Of a DNA stretch of 64,000 nt, positions 8,065-16,756 are shown piece after piece. How positions within the stretch are numbered: position 1 is the first letter of the stretch; each line of letters begins with the position of its first letter. The notes under the pieces were generated by a model. That model was given only the letters and a program-made list of their open reading frames with translations. It had not been told where the DNA came from and ran no database searches. The DNA lies in the NCBI GenBank assembly GCA_963768945.1, contig CAVYJW010000008.1:1-64000 (forward strand), in the 5' to 3' direction. Source of the stretch: RYN-230 sp963768945 (GTDB taxonomy: Bacteria > Actinomycetota > Actinomycetes > Streptosporangiales > Streptosporangiaceae). Position numbers and translations under genes: made by a program.

Positions 8065-8711
8065 CGTGGCCGACCCTGGCCGGCCGCCGGGCGGCTACCC
8101 GCGAGACCGCCGGCCGCCTGACCACCGGCCGCCTCACCAAGCGCGGTGGCCACCCGCCCGGAGCGGGGAACCGCCATCAGGGAGCGGCGCAGCCGGAACA
8201 CCGCCGCGCCCGCCACGGCCGCCACGCAAAACACCGTGACCGCAAGCAGCCAGCCAGACTGAAGGTCGGTGCTGGACCCGATACTGTGCACGACCGCCAC
8301 CGGATACAGCCCGTAAGACAGCCAGTGCACCGCCCGCCACGCGCGGCGCGGGATCCGCGACCGCACCAGGCTGGTCACTATGACCGCCGCCATCAGGTCC
8401 AGGCTGACCGCGCCCAGCCCGAGCCAGAACGGCTCATAGCTGGACACGAACGGGATGACCGCCGCGGCCAGGCTGATGCTCACATAGCTGTCAGCGACCG
8501 CGCTCACCACATGCACGGCCACGAACACCACCGCGATCAGCGACAAGTTGCGGTGCAGGCCAGTCACGGCAAACCTGGGCAGCCCCGGGAGCCGCCCCTG
8601 CCGGTCGACAGCGATCCCCAACAGCACCACCGCAGACAGCAGCACCAACGAGGTGATCCCAGTCGCCCGGCTCGCATACCACAACGCTGTGCTCGCCGTG
8701 ATCCCGCTCAT
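8061..8711 (-). CDS. Ferric-reductase-like transmembrane b-type cytochrome
   Basis: An integral membrane protein with about six spans. Two paired histidines lie in membrane helices, H54/H68 (in GLHRNLS and FVAVHVV, counting from the upstream GTG) and H130/H143 (in RAVHWLSYG and VAVVHSIG). This is the pattern that binds two b hemes across the membrane in the ferric reductase-like transmembrane domain family. The last ~45 residues are a Gly/Ala-rich cytosolic tail. The start is GTG 8714 or ATG 8711. It is the first gene of the run that continues with the NuoF-like protein, ferredoxin and two-component genes, and probably passes electrons outward to a flavinylated or metal acceptor. Confidence 0.87.
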   Translation of the reverse strand: MSGITASTALWYASRATGITSLVLLSAVVLLGIAVDRQGRLPGLPRFAVTGLHRNLSLIAVVFVAVHVVSAVADSYVSISLAAAVIPFVSSYEPFWLGLGAVSLDLMAAVIVTSLVRSRIPRRAWRAVHWLSYGLYPVAVVHSIGSSTDLQSGWLLAVTVFCVAAVAGAAVFRLRRSLMAVPRSGRVATALGEAAGGQAAGGLAGSRPAAGQGRPR

Positions 8712-8714
8712 CAC

Positions 8715-9206
8715 GAGCCGCCCGACGGGGCGCCGGCGGCCCTGACGCGCCGGGCCGCCGGACCGTCCCGGCCGGCTGATCCGGTAGTGGCTTCCTCATC
8801 ATCACAGTGCCTTTCGTCGCTGTTGGCTGCCCGCGCTCACGACGCTAGGCATGTCTGTTTCTGGTGACGACCACCTGACGGGCGAACCTTCGGCGGCTGG
8901 CTGCGCCGTGCGGCGTAGCTTGCCCGTTCACCCACTACGCCGTCAGTACCGCCAGCAGCCATGCCTGGATCACCAAGGTTGGCCACAGCGTCCCGGCCGC
9001 GCAGTCGGGCAGTAACGGGCCTGAGGGGGCGAGCCGGGCCACCGGAATGTCGGCATCGCACGGTAGGCAATAGCCGAAGCGGCCCATCGAGCCGCCGACC
9101 GCGTGGTTCCGCGCACCAGCATTGGACCGGAAGATTCACTACTGCCGTGTCTTCGCCGGATAGCTGCTGCTACGAAGGCGTGCGTGCGCGCGCAGCGTTC
9201 GGCGCG
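8715..9206. other. Divergent intergenic region, about 490 bp
   Basis: Separates the minus-strand redox operon from the plus-strand small membrane protein gene, so promoters for both should lie here. I see no convincing gene and no clear -10/-35 pair. An ATG with upstream GAAAGG near 8790-8805 on the minus strand opens a frame that overlaps the cytochrome gene but has no recognisable product. Confidence 0.45.
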
Positions 9207-9518
9207 ATGCCGCTCCCGCCGGTGGTTACCAGCATCATGGCCGGGGCGCTGCTGACGCTGATGATCAGCGCGGTTCCCTGGCGGCTGGCCGGGCCGGCCG
9301 TGTTCACGATCGACGGCGGCGCCGCGATCGCCGCCGCCGCCAAGATCTGGCTGGGGATCTTCCCCGTAAGCTACGTCACGCTCGCGGGCGTGATCGGCCC
9401 CATCGCGTTCGCCGTCGCTGCCACCGTGACCGGACTCGGCTTGCTGGCCGGTCACACGGGGTGGTCACCGGGGATTACAGCATCGAATTTGAGGATGATC
9501 CCCAGCCAGGAGACATAG
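9207..9518 (+). CDS. Hypothetical small membrane protein
   Basis: A 103-aa product starting MPLPPVVTSIMAGALL. Hydrophobic stretches at about residues 6-25, 30-50 and 55-80 suggest two or three membrane segments, with a hydrophilic C-terminal tail. No family is recognised. The 3' end overlaps the following hypothetical by 58 nt in another frame, so one of the two may be mis-called or truncated. The frame is also open upstream, but with Arg/Ser-rich sequence that looks non-coding. Confidence 0.4.
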   Translation: MPLPPVVTSIMAGALLTLMISAVPWRLAGPAVFTIDGGAAIAAAAKIWLGIFPVSYVTLAGVIGPIAFAVAATVTGLGLLAGHTGWSPGITASNLRMIPSQET

Positions 9519-9742
9519 TCCTCCCCTTCGGCATGGTGTGGTTCAACGCCAAGAAGTTCACGTGCCGCACCTGCGGGTTGCGGCTCGACTCCACTCTGGA
9601 GATGTCCACGGCCGGGATGTCCAGCGGTCACGCCGTGGAGGATGCCGACCCACGCGACTTCCAGCCGACATTCGACGCGGCCGCGTATGACGAATGGCGT
9701 GCCGAGCGGCTCGATGACGGGGAGGAATGGCCATACGGCTAA
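9461..9742 (+). CDS. Hypothetical protein with a CxxC motif
   Basis: A 93-aa soluble, acidic protein. The composition is protein-like: FEDDPQPGDIVLPFG, then WFNAKKFTCRTCGLRL with a Cys-x2-Cys pair that could bind zinc, and an acidic tail ending DDGEEWPYG. No family is recognised. A GTG near 9461 serves as start; no strong ribosome binding site is seen. It could also be the 3' part of a larger gene lost by recombination, since IS debris follows directly downstream. Confidence 0.45.
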   Translation: MVTGDYSIEFEDDPQPGDIVLPFGMVWFNAKKFTCRTCGLRLDSTLEMSTAGMSSGHAVEDADPRDFQPTFDAAAYDEWRAERLDDGEEWPYG

Positions 9743-9904
9743 CCGTCGTGGTGGGCAGGAGAGACGGCCCTGCGTACTGGCCGGCATCCGGCGATCGCCC
9801 GGTGGACATCGTCGCTAGGCTCGCCATAGCGGACGATCACGCGGGACAGCACCTCCAGCGCGGCCTGCTCGGCGCGGGCCATAGCCTAGTTCGCGGCCGC
9901 GGCG

Positions 9905-10572
9905 TCATGAGCCGGTGCATGGCTGCCGACCGGCCCGGTGCCGGTGCCCCCAGTGCCCGCTGTCCAGCTTGGCGGCGATCTCCCGCACCCGCCGCGCCGC
10001 CGCCCGCGCCGGTCCGTCATCGCGGTATCCGGCGCACCGCCCGCCGCCTGCACCGCCGCGCTGCGCGGACCAGCTTCCCGGCCGCCTTGGCCGGCAGTCC
10101 CGAGTCCGCCGGGTAGGCCACGTTCGCCGGGGTGACCGTGGTGTCGGCGCGCACCCGGGCGGTGCGCAGCAGCTTCTGGCCAGCCGCCTTGGCCCACCGC
10201 GCCTCACTCAGCCCGGCCACCGCCTGCGCACCGCAGCGGCTGGTCAGCTTCATCAGCGTGGCCGGATGCGGCACCCGCCCGTCCAGCGGGATCCGGCAAC
10301 ACCGCCGCAAGGAAATCGAGTCGCTGACCTCGGCGCACAGGCTCTCATAGCCCAGCCCGTAGCGGAACTTTAAGAACATCAGCCGCAGATAGCACTCCAC
10401 CGGAGTGGACAGCCACCCGATCATCGGGTGGAAGTACGGCGCGAACGGGGCGAAGAACACTGGGGTCATCCAGCACCGCATCCACCCGCGCCAGCTCCTC
10501 CGGCAGCCGCGGCCGGCGAGGCTCGCCCGCGTCGGCTGCGCTGCTGGGCGTTCCCAGGGGCGTGGCAGGCAT
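9905..10572 (-). pseudogene. Dead IS5/IS1182-like (DUF772-type) transposase fragment
   Basis: The N-terminal ~190 residues of a DDE transposase are readable only by switching frames. One frame gives ELARVDAVLDDP; the next gives VFFAPFAPYFHPMIGW, TPVECYLRLMFLKFRYGLG, SDSISLRRCCRIPLDGRVP and VRADTTVTPANVAYPADSG; two further frames continue with the basic region ARRVREIAAKL. A one-base insertion near 10461-10465 causes the first frame change. The catalytic C-terminal half is missing. No intact ends were found, so this is debris and not an active element. Confidence 0.8.
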
Positions 10573-10773
10573 TGTTCTGAGACGGTGCCGCGAGGCTGCA
10601 CGTCAACTGGGGACGGTCTCTTCCATCTGGCGTTCAGCGGATCTGCATAAGCCGTGCGGACCCCGAGCTCAACTGAGTGTCCCAGGCTTCACTCAGGGTC
10701 GCCGATGGACCTGGCGTCCCGAGAGTGCGTGGCCGTCTGGCGCGCATGGGGAGACCCCGACGACAGGAGCGTC

Positions 10774-12168
10774 ATGTTTTTCAGCTACGTGTGGCACGAA
10801 CTACGCAGACGCATGCGCCAGGCCATCGTCATCTCGCTCGGGCTAGCCCTCGGCATCGGGCTGGTTATCACCGTGACCGCGGCATCCTCCGGAGTCAAGA
10901 GCGCTGAGGGCAAGGTATTGCACTCCCTTTACGGGGTGGGTACCGACGTGACCGTCACCAATTCGCCAAAGGCGGGGTCGGGGGGGCCGCAAGGGTTCCG
11001 GATTGCAGGCAGATCCCGAGGCAGCGGAGCCACCAAGGTCAATAGGGACTCGCTGGTTTCGGCCGGGCTCGGGACGCTTTCGACGGCGACGCTAACGCAG
11101 ATATCCCATCTTAAGCACGTGTCGGCCGCTACCGGCGCGCTGAGCCTCACTGATACCCGGTTCTCTGGCACCCTCCGATCATCATCCTCATCGTCGTCGG
11201 CGCGTGGTTCCGGGGCAGGCGGAGGCGCATCCTCGTTCAACGTCAAGTCGTTCACCGTGGACGGGGTGAGCGTGTCGGCGCACAGGGTGGGGGTGCTCAG
11301 CTCCGCGACGATCACCTCCGGGCGGACCTTCCGGGAATCAGACTCCGACTCCGATGTTGCCCTGGTGAGTTCGAACTACGCCAAGCAGCACAGCCTCAAG
11401 ACCGGATCATCGATCACGGTGGACGGTAAGAAGTTCACCGTTATAGGGGTCGTGAGCAGCACCAGCACCACCGACGTGTACATCCCGCTGGCCCGGGCGC
11501 AGGCGCTGGCCGGCATGAGCGGTGAGGTGAACACCATCTACGTGGCCGCGGACAGTGCCGCGAACATCTCCACCGTGTCCAAAGAGATCTCGTCGGTGCA
11601 GCCGAAGGCCACCGTGACCACCTCCAGTGACCTGGCCAGTGAAGTGACCGGCTCGTTGTCAAGTGCGTCGTCGCTGGCCAACAACCTGGGCAAGTGGCTC
11701 GCTATCGCCGTGCTCGCCGCGGCCTTCGCCGTGGCAGCCCTGCTGACGATGGGAGCGGTATCACGCCGGGTACGCGAGTTCGGCACGCTCAAGGCGCTGG
11801 GCTGGCGAAGCAGCCGGATCATCCGCCAGGTAATGGGCGAAGCGCTCGCCCTGGGCGTGATCGGCGGAGTCGCCGGGGTAGCGCTCGGGTTCGGCGGTGC
11901 AGCGCTGGTTGACGCGCTGGCCCCGTCACTGACCGCCTCGACCGGCGCGAGCACGGGGACCGCTGCGCCGGGTGGAGGCGCTGCGGCGGGCGGCGGCATC
12001 GCGAGTGCCGCGCGGAGCGTGAGCGTGCACCTGACCGCACCGGTGACGATAGGCGTGATCTTGCTAGCCGTACTGCTGGCGGTCGCGGGCGGCCTGATCG
12101 CAGGTTCATTCGGCGGCTGGCGGGCCGCCCGGCTGCGCCCGGCCGCCGCCCTGGCCCGGATCGAGTAG
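10774..12168 (+). CDS. MacB/FtsX-type ABC transporter permease
   Basis: A 464-aa permease. TM1 lies at about residues 17-37 (VISLGLALGIGLVITVTAA). It is followed by a large extracytoplasmic MacB_PCD-like domain with a Ser/Gly-rich insertion (about 145-160). The FtsX domain holds three C-terminal spans (LAIAVLAAAFAVAALLTMG and others) and ends in the cytosolic WRAARLRPAAALARIE signature. I chose the ATG at 10774 because ACAGGAGCGTC precedes it at good spacing. The ATPase partner follows 55 nt downstream. The pair should export or mechanically move a substrate, for example a peptide, lipid or antibiotic; the substrate is unknown. Confidence 0.9.
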   Translation: MFFSYVWHELRRRMRQAIVISLGLALGIGLVITVTAASSGVKSAEGKVLHSLYGVGTDVTVTNSPKAGSGGPQGFRIAGRSRGSGATKVNRDSLVSAGLGTLSTATLTQISHLKHVSAATGALSLTDTRFSGTLRSSSSSSSARGSGAGGGASSFNVKSFTVDGVSVSAHRVGVLSSATITSGRTFRESDSDSDVALVSSNYAKQHSLKTGSSITVDGKKFTVIGVVSSTSTTDVYIPLARAQALAGMSGEVNTIYVAADSAANISTVSKEISSVQPKATVTTSSDLASEVTGSLSSASSLANNLGKWLAIAVLAAAFAVAALLTMGAVSRRVREFGTLKALGWRSSRIIRQVMGEALALGVIGGVAGVALGFGGAALVDALAPSLTASTGASTGTAAPGGGAAAGGGIASAARSVSVHLTAPVTIGVILLAVLLAVAGGLIAGSFGGWRAARLRPAAALARIE

Positions 12169-12223
12169 GCACCGAGCAACCAGCAGCGAGAGCCACCGGC
12201 GGCATGATCAGGAAAGGAAAATC

Positions 12224-12925
12224 ATGTACCAGCTGACGAAGGTCACCAAGGATTACCGGAAAGGCCGCGGAACCGTCCACGCCCTGGCCGGAGTCGATCT
12301 GGTCATTGAGAACGGCGAATGGCTGGCCATCCAGGGTCCGACCGGGCACGGCAAATCCACCCTGCTCCAGATGCTCGGCGGCCTGGACCGGCCCACCACC
12401 GGCCGCGTGGAACTCGACGGCCGGGATCTGGCCGCCATGCGGGAAAGCCAGGTCACCCGGGTCCGGGCCTCCTCGATCGGGTTCATTTTCCAGACCTTCA
12501 ACCTCATCCCCACCCTCAGCGCCCAGGAGAATGTGGAGGTCGCACTGGTCCCGCTCGGGACCGCTGCTGCTGAGCGCCGGGAACGGGCCGCCGAAGCGCT
12601 GGCCAGCGTCGGGCTTGCCCAACGGCTGCGGCACCTGCCTTCAGAGTTGTCCGGCGGGCAGCAGCAACGGGTGGCGATCGCCCGGGCCCTGGTTAAGCAA
12701 CCCACCGTGCTGCTGGCCGACGAGCCGACCGGAAACCTCGACGAGGGAACCCGGGACGACATCATCGCCCTGCTGGAACAGCAGTGGCGCAAGCGGGGCC
12801 TCATCATGGTCCTGGTCACCCACGACAGCGCCGTTGCCAGCCAGGCACAACGGCTCGCCGTCATGGCCAACGGGCTGCTGGCGGTCAGGCGCGAGGCCGA
12901 TGCCACCCGGCCTGGTGACCACTGA
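12224..12925 (+). CDS. ABC transporter ATP-binding protein (LolD/MacB type)
   Basis: A 233-aa nucleotide-binding subunit. Walker A is GPTGHGKST, the Q-loop is in IGFIFQTFNLIPTLS, the signature is LSGGQQQRVAIARAL, Walker B is VLLADEPTGNLDEGT and the H-loop is VTHDSAVA. AAAGGAAAATC precedes the ATG. It forms the motor for the FtsX-type permease upstream. The first Walker-A variable position is T-G-H where most relatives have S-G-S/C; this is a mild change that should keep ATP binding. Confidence 0.93.
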   Translation: MYQLTKVTKDYRKGRGTVHALAGVDLVIENGEWLAIQGPTGHGKSTLLQMLGGLDRPTTGRVELDGRDLAAMRESQVTRVRASSIGFIFQTFNLIPTLSAQENVEVALVPLGTAAAERRERAAEALASVGLAQRLRHLPSELSGGQQQRVAIARALVKQPTVLLADEPTGNLDEGTRDDIIALLEQQWRKRGLIMVLVTHDSAVASQAQRLAVMANGLLAVRREADATRPGDH

Positions 12926-13122
12926 CCGGCCGATCGCAGGTCACGGAGCGGCGGCCATCTAGGCTGCTACTCCGCGGCCGGCAAAGTGGCGGGCGCAGGC
13001 ATCGGCGGCCGCTAATTCAATTCACAGTCAGTATTCAAAGACCCTGAAGGTTCTGCGGTGAGCGCGAAGTCGTGCCGTCATCCGAGGCTGGACGGCCCCT
13101 GCTGGGACGGGGGGCGGTGAGG

Positions 13123-13590
13123 CACGGCGCGGACGCCAGCCATGAACTGCGGACGCCACTGACCTCGGTCCAGGGGCTGGCCGAGTTCTCGCTGCAGCAG
13201 GGTGAGGCGGCGGCCCAGGAGGAGCTGATCCGGCTGATGACCCGGATCCAGCAGGAAGCATACGGATGGGATTGCTGGTCGAGGATCAGCTGCTCGCCGA
13301 GCTGGATGAGGACCGGCCACTGGTCCGGTATCCGGTCGATCTGTCCAGCGCCACGGGCCGATGCCGTGCAGGTGGCCCTGGCGGTCAGTGGGCCCATGCC
13401 CTCACCCTAGTCACCGTGGCTGACCCGGTCATTACTCCGGCGACATGGCCGCCTGTGGCAGGTTATAGACAACTTGCTGAACGACGCACTGCAGCACACC
13501 CCGGCCGACACCGAGGTCACCGTCGCGGTCGAGATTATTTCCGGTAATGCCCAGCTCACCGTAACCGATGAGGGACCCGGAATGACTACC
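13123..13590 (+). pseudogene. Decayed histidine kinase gene
   Basis: Three kinase pieces in different frames line up in order. ADASHELRTPLTSVQGLAEF (phosphoacceptor helix) runs to QQEA. MGLLVEDQLLAELDEDRPL follows in another frame after an indel near 13260. LNDALQHTPADTEVTV and AQLTVTDEGPGM (N-box and first glycine box) come in a third frame. Sensor, HAMP and the end of the ATPase domain are missing. The position just after an ABC exporter pair suggests it once encoded the exporter's regulator. A few bases of similarity upstream of 13123 do not form a domain. Confidence 0.8.
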
Positions 13591-13739
13591 GAGCAGCCTC
13601 GCACGAGTGAGACTGGCCAACGCGTTGACCTTGACGGCATCTGGGACGAGCAGAGCCTCAGCAGGGCGGGCTGGTTGGCTGGCTGCGCGCCGATCGCGCC
13701 GCGCAACAGCGAACAGCAGCAGATAGGCAATCGTGCTGG

Positions 13740-14057
13740 CTACCCCGATCGCGGCGAAGCGGACTGCCTGGCCAGGCGGCCAGGCCGACCGGCTCCCCGG
13801 CCAGCGACGGTGACGTCAGCGGCCCGCGGCCGAATTGCGCGGAGCGCCGCGACCGGCAGCCGGCCGGTGGCCAGCCCCCGGCCGAGCCGGGCGACGCCGC
13901 ACAGGTCGGCCAGAGCCGTGGCGGCGATGTTGACCCGGCTGTCGGGGTCATCGACAAGATCGAAGGACACGATCTGCGTCAGCTCACCCAGATGACCCGG
14001 CGCGAATGGCCCGGCAGCTTCCGTGACCTCACGGCTGATGACACACTGATCAGACAC
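13740..14057 (-). pseudogene. IS4-family transposase N-terminal fragment
   Basis: The start reads REVTEAAGPFAPGHLGELTQ followed by IVSFDLVDD. This is the recognisable N-terminus of actinobacterial IS4-type transposases (the ...PGHLGELTQxVxFxLVD segment). After about 37 residues the similarity is lost and the remaining ~70 residues do not resemble the family. The catalytic domain is absent. It is an isolated remnant. Confidence 0.6.
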
Positions 14058-14434
14058 CGGAACTCCCAGCTAAGGGTTGTCTTGCGAGGACAAATCCTCA
14101 GTACAGGGAGGTCCGCTGCTTCGTAGGGACCAACACACCCTTGACAGCCAGCCAGACCCGCTAACTACGCGGCATTGGGGCTAACCGCCCGCACGGCAGG
14201 ACGTGGGCGGGCCATGGCGCACAGCGGTGTCAGCGGGCTGCGCAGGCCGCGGGTTCTTTGACCGCTCGCCGTCGCCGCTACCATCCTCCGAGTAAACGGC
14301 CGCGGCGAACGGAATCTGACGGGCATGTAACGCCCACCCCGCGAAGTCCCGGTGAACGACGACACGGCGGGAGTCTGCTGACTTCCGCCGGGTCGCTGCC
14401 GTGCGTGGTTGGGCCGTGCCCCCCGCGCCGCGGG
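14058..14434. other. Intergenic region, no gene seen
   Basis: About 380 bp between the IS4 fragment and the small membrane protein gene. Open frames here are short, arginine-rich and antisense-like. No RNA gene, inverted repeat or promoter could be supported. Confidence 0.5.
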
Positions 14435-14812
14435 TTACCGGGCGTCGGCGGAGCCGACCGGCTGGGTGGCCCGGCTCTGGTCGCCCTGGGTGCCCGTGCC
14501 CTGGGTGCGGACGCCCTGGGCATGGGTGCGCACGGACGGCCCGGCGGTGGCGTGCCGGCGGCCCGGAATCATGGGCCGCGACGCCAGGTGCTGGCGGGCC
14601 ACGGTCAGGCCGTCAACCGCGGCCACCCGGGTCGTAGGCACGAAGTCGCCGGTGTAAACCTCGGCGGCGGCCTTGGCCGCGAAGTAGGCCCGGGCCTCGG
14701 AGTAATCCGGGTGCCGGTCCGGGTGCCTGAACGTAATCCACAGCGGGATGCCGATCATGGCGGCCAGAATCAGGGCGATGATAGGGAAGTTGGCAATTAC
14801 GATGCCGGTCAT
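14435..14812 (-). CDS. Hypothetical single-span membrane protein
   Basis: A 125-aa product with one N-terminal membrane helix (about residues 2-28, GIVIANFPIIALILAAMIG). A short cytosolic stretch with HPDRHPDYSEARAYFAAKA follows, then a Thr/Arg/Gln-rich disordered tail. The ATG is preceded by a strong site (GAGGAG, 4-9 nt away), which supports it as a real gene. The family is unknown. It is followed downstream on the same strand only by an IS fragment, so it is probably monocistronic. Confidence 0.6.
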   Translation of the reverse strand: MTGIVIANFPIIALILAAMIGIPLWITFRHPDRHPDYSEARAYFAAKAAAEVYTGDFVPTTRVAAVDGLTVARQHLASRPMIPGRRHATAGPSVRTHAQGVRTQGTGTQGDQSRATQPVGSADAR

Positions 14813-15019
14813 TATGTCTCCTCATGAAGCTTCTCACCGGGCGAGGCTTCGGCCGGCTGGTGTTGTTCTGATACTGCCCATGGGGATTCTGCTGCCCGTT
14901 GGCAAAGCTTCTGCGGGACCTCTGAACCAGGAACGCGGAGATGAACTCCGGCTCTGGGGCGCAGGGCTGGCGTGGTGGCTGGCCTCCCGTGCCTCATTGG
15001 CTGGCTGGTCCGGCTTGGT

Positions 15020-15989
15020 TCAGCTGAGATGGGTGAGCTTGTCGGGATTGCTGACGACGTATATGCCGCGTACCTGGTCGCTGTCGGGGACGACGTCGAG
15101 GAACACGAGCATGTAAGGGGTGGCGCCCCACATGAGCAGCGCCGACGGTTCGCCGTTGACGCGGCAGTAGCGGATGGTGAGATCGGGGATGGGGTGGCGG
15201 AACGCATCGCTGATGATGAGGCGGGCAACCTTGTCCCGGCCGTGTACCGGATGGGTGCCCGCTGCCCGCGCTTTTCCGCCACCATCGGCCCAGACGGTCA
15301 CGTCCGGTGCCAGGACTTGCATGAGGGCATTGAGGTCGCCGCCTGTTACGGCGGCGAGGAACCGTTCGGTCACCTGCTGGCTGACCTGCGGATCGGGCTG
15401 GTAGCGGGGCGCCGGGCCTGCACGTGCTGGCGTGCGCGATGGCCGAGCTGGCGGATGGCCGCGGGGCTGCAGTCCAGGATGCCGGCGATCTCGGTATAGG
15501 GGTAGCCGAACACTTCGTGCAGCACGAATACCACGCGTTCCAGCGGGCCAAGGGTTTCGAGCACGACCAGGACTGCCAGGGAGAGTGATTCGGCTCGTAT
15601 CACCGTGTCCGCGCTATCGGCTGCCTGGTCCCCGGTGATGATCGGCTCGGGCACCAAGGGCCGGTGTAGTCTTCCCGGCGGCGGCTGATGGTTGCCAGTT
15701 GGGCCAGCGCCCGGTTGACTGCGATCCGCACCAGGTAGGCGCGCGGGCTGGCGATCTCTTCGGCTGCTGGGTCCTGCCACCGGGGAACCCATGCCAGCCA
15801 GGTCTCCTGCAGCACGTCCTCGGTGTCGGCGACGCTGCCCAGCATGTTGTAGATGAGGGAAAACAGCAGCTGACGATGATCAGCGAAGACCCGCGTCGCC
15901 ACCTCGACCGGGCTTTCCCCTGGTCCTGCGGGCGGGGTCCCCGCTGGGGCACCGGGCATCGCGGGTACCTCCTCAGGCCGCAGGCGCAT
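15020..15989 (-). pseudogene. ECF41-type (SigJ-like) sigma factor, two frameshifts
   Basis: Read across three frames this is a complete ECF41 sigma factor. Sigma-2 contains LLFSLIYNMLGSVADTEDV and QETWLAWVPRW; sigma-4 contains LGPLERVVFVLHEVFGYPY and EIAGILDCSPAAIRQ; a C-terminal SnoaL-like domain begins TERFLAAVTGGDLNALM. The ECF41 hallmarks are there: the DGGGK motif and a C-terminal NPDKL. The linker motif WLPEP is broken at the first frameshift (about 15652-15656, one base missing). The second missing base is about 15402-15408, in a short C run. Both are single-base losses next to C/G runs, so sequencing error must be excluded before calling the gene dead. Confidence 0.82.
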
Positions 15990-16020
15990 TTGCCGGACAT
16001 AGAGCCTCGCGAGCGCCCGC

Positions 16021-16049
16021 GTGTGACATCGGCCCAGGCGATGTCACAC
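16021..16049. promoter_or_regulatory. Perfect palindrome between sigma-factor and peroxiredoxin genes
   Basis: Two 10-bp arms, GTGTGACATC (16021-16030) and GATGTCACAC (16040-16049), are exact inverted repeats with a 9-bp spacer. Each arm contains TGTCACA reading outward, which is the -35 type element I recall for ECF41-dependent promoters. The site lies between the divergent ECF41 sigma gene and the peroxiredoxin-like gene, 53 nt before the latter's ATG. It fits two divergent sigma-controlled promoters, or a dimeric repressor operator. I could not find a convincing matching -10 on either side. Confidence 0.6.
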
Positions 16050-16102
16050 TCTGCGCCCCAAGGCACTCCCAGGATGCAAAGAACCAGCGAAGGCAGGAAA
16101 CG

Positions 16103-16756
16103 ATGACTACCACCATGCACACCTCCGGCCAGCCCGGCACCACCAGCCGAATCGCGCCCGGCGACACCATCGCTACCCGCGAACTGACCACGATCCGGTC
16201 CGAGCGCATCCTGGCGCCAGCTCCCGACGTCATGACCCACCTGCAATTCCGGCGCTACGCCGGCTGCCCGGTCTGCAACCTGCACCTGCAGTCGATGGCC
16301 CGCCGCCACGACCGGATCACCGCCTCCGGGATCCGCGAGATCGTGGTATTCCACTCCACCGCCGCAGACATGCTGCCCCACCAGGGCCAGCTTCCGTTCG
16401 CCGTGATCGCCGACCCCAGCAGAAAGCTCTATCACGAATTCGGCGTGACTACCTCACCACGAGCGGTGCTCCACCCGCGGGCATGGGCCGCGCCATTCAA
16501 ACCGCAGGTCTGCCCCATGATCCTGCGGGGCATCCGCGGTGGCGGGTCACCCGCTCCACGGCATGGGGACACCGCCCTCGGCCTGCCCGCCGACTTCCTC
16601 ATCGAGTCCGGCGGACGGGTGCGGGAAGCCAAATACGGCCAGCACGCCAGCGACCACTGGACCGTCAACGAGCTCATCCATCTGGCCCACGCACCCGAAG
16701 CTCATCCCGGCCATCACGAGCTACCACGCCGGGCAAGAGAGCCCCGCCCATCGTGA
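16103..16756 (+). CDS. Peroxiredoxin-like (AhpC/TSA family) protein
   Basis: A 217-aa cytosolic thioredoxin-fold protein. The active-site helix is RRYAGCPVCNLHLQS, a C-x2-C pair at about C55/C58, followed by the family elements REIVVFHSTA, FAVIADPSRKLYHEFGV, GLPADFLIESGGRV and the C-terminal HASDHWTV. This pattern belongs to the peroxiredoxin-like/alkyl hydroperoxide reductase branch and suggests thiol-based peroxide reduction. AGGAAA precedes the ATG at 16103. It is divergent from the ECF41 sigma gene with the palindrome between them, so it is probably the sigma factor's target. Confidence 0.85.
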   Translation: MTTTMHTSGQPGTTSRIAPGDTIATRELTTIRSERILAPAPDVMTHLQFRRYAGCPVCNLHLQSMARRHDRITASGIREIVVFHSTAADMLPHQGQLPFAVIADPSRKLYHEFGVTTSPRAVLHPRAWAAPFKPQVCPMILRGIRGGGSPAPRHGDTALGLPADFLIESGGRVREAKYGQHASDHWTVNELIHLAHAPEAHPGHHELPRRAREPRPS

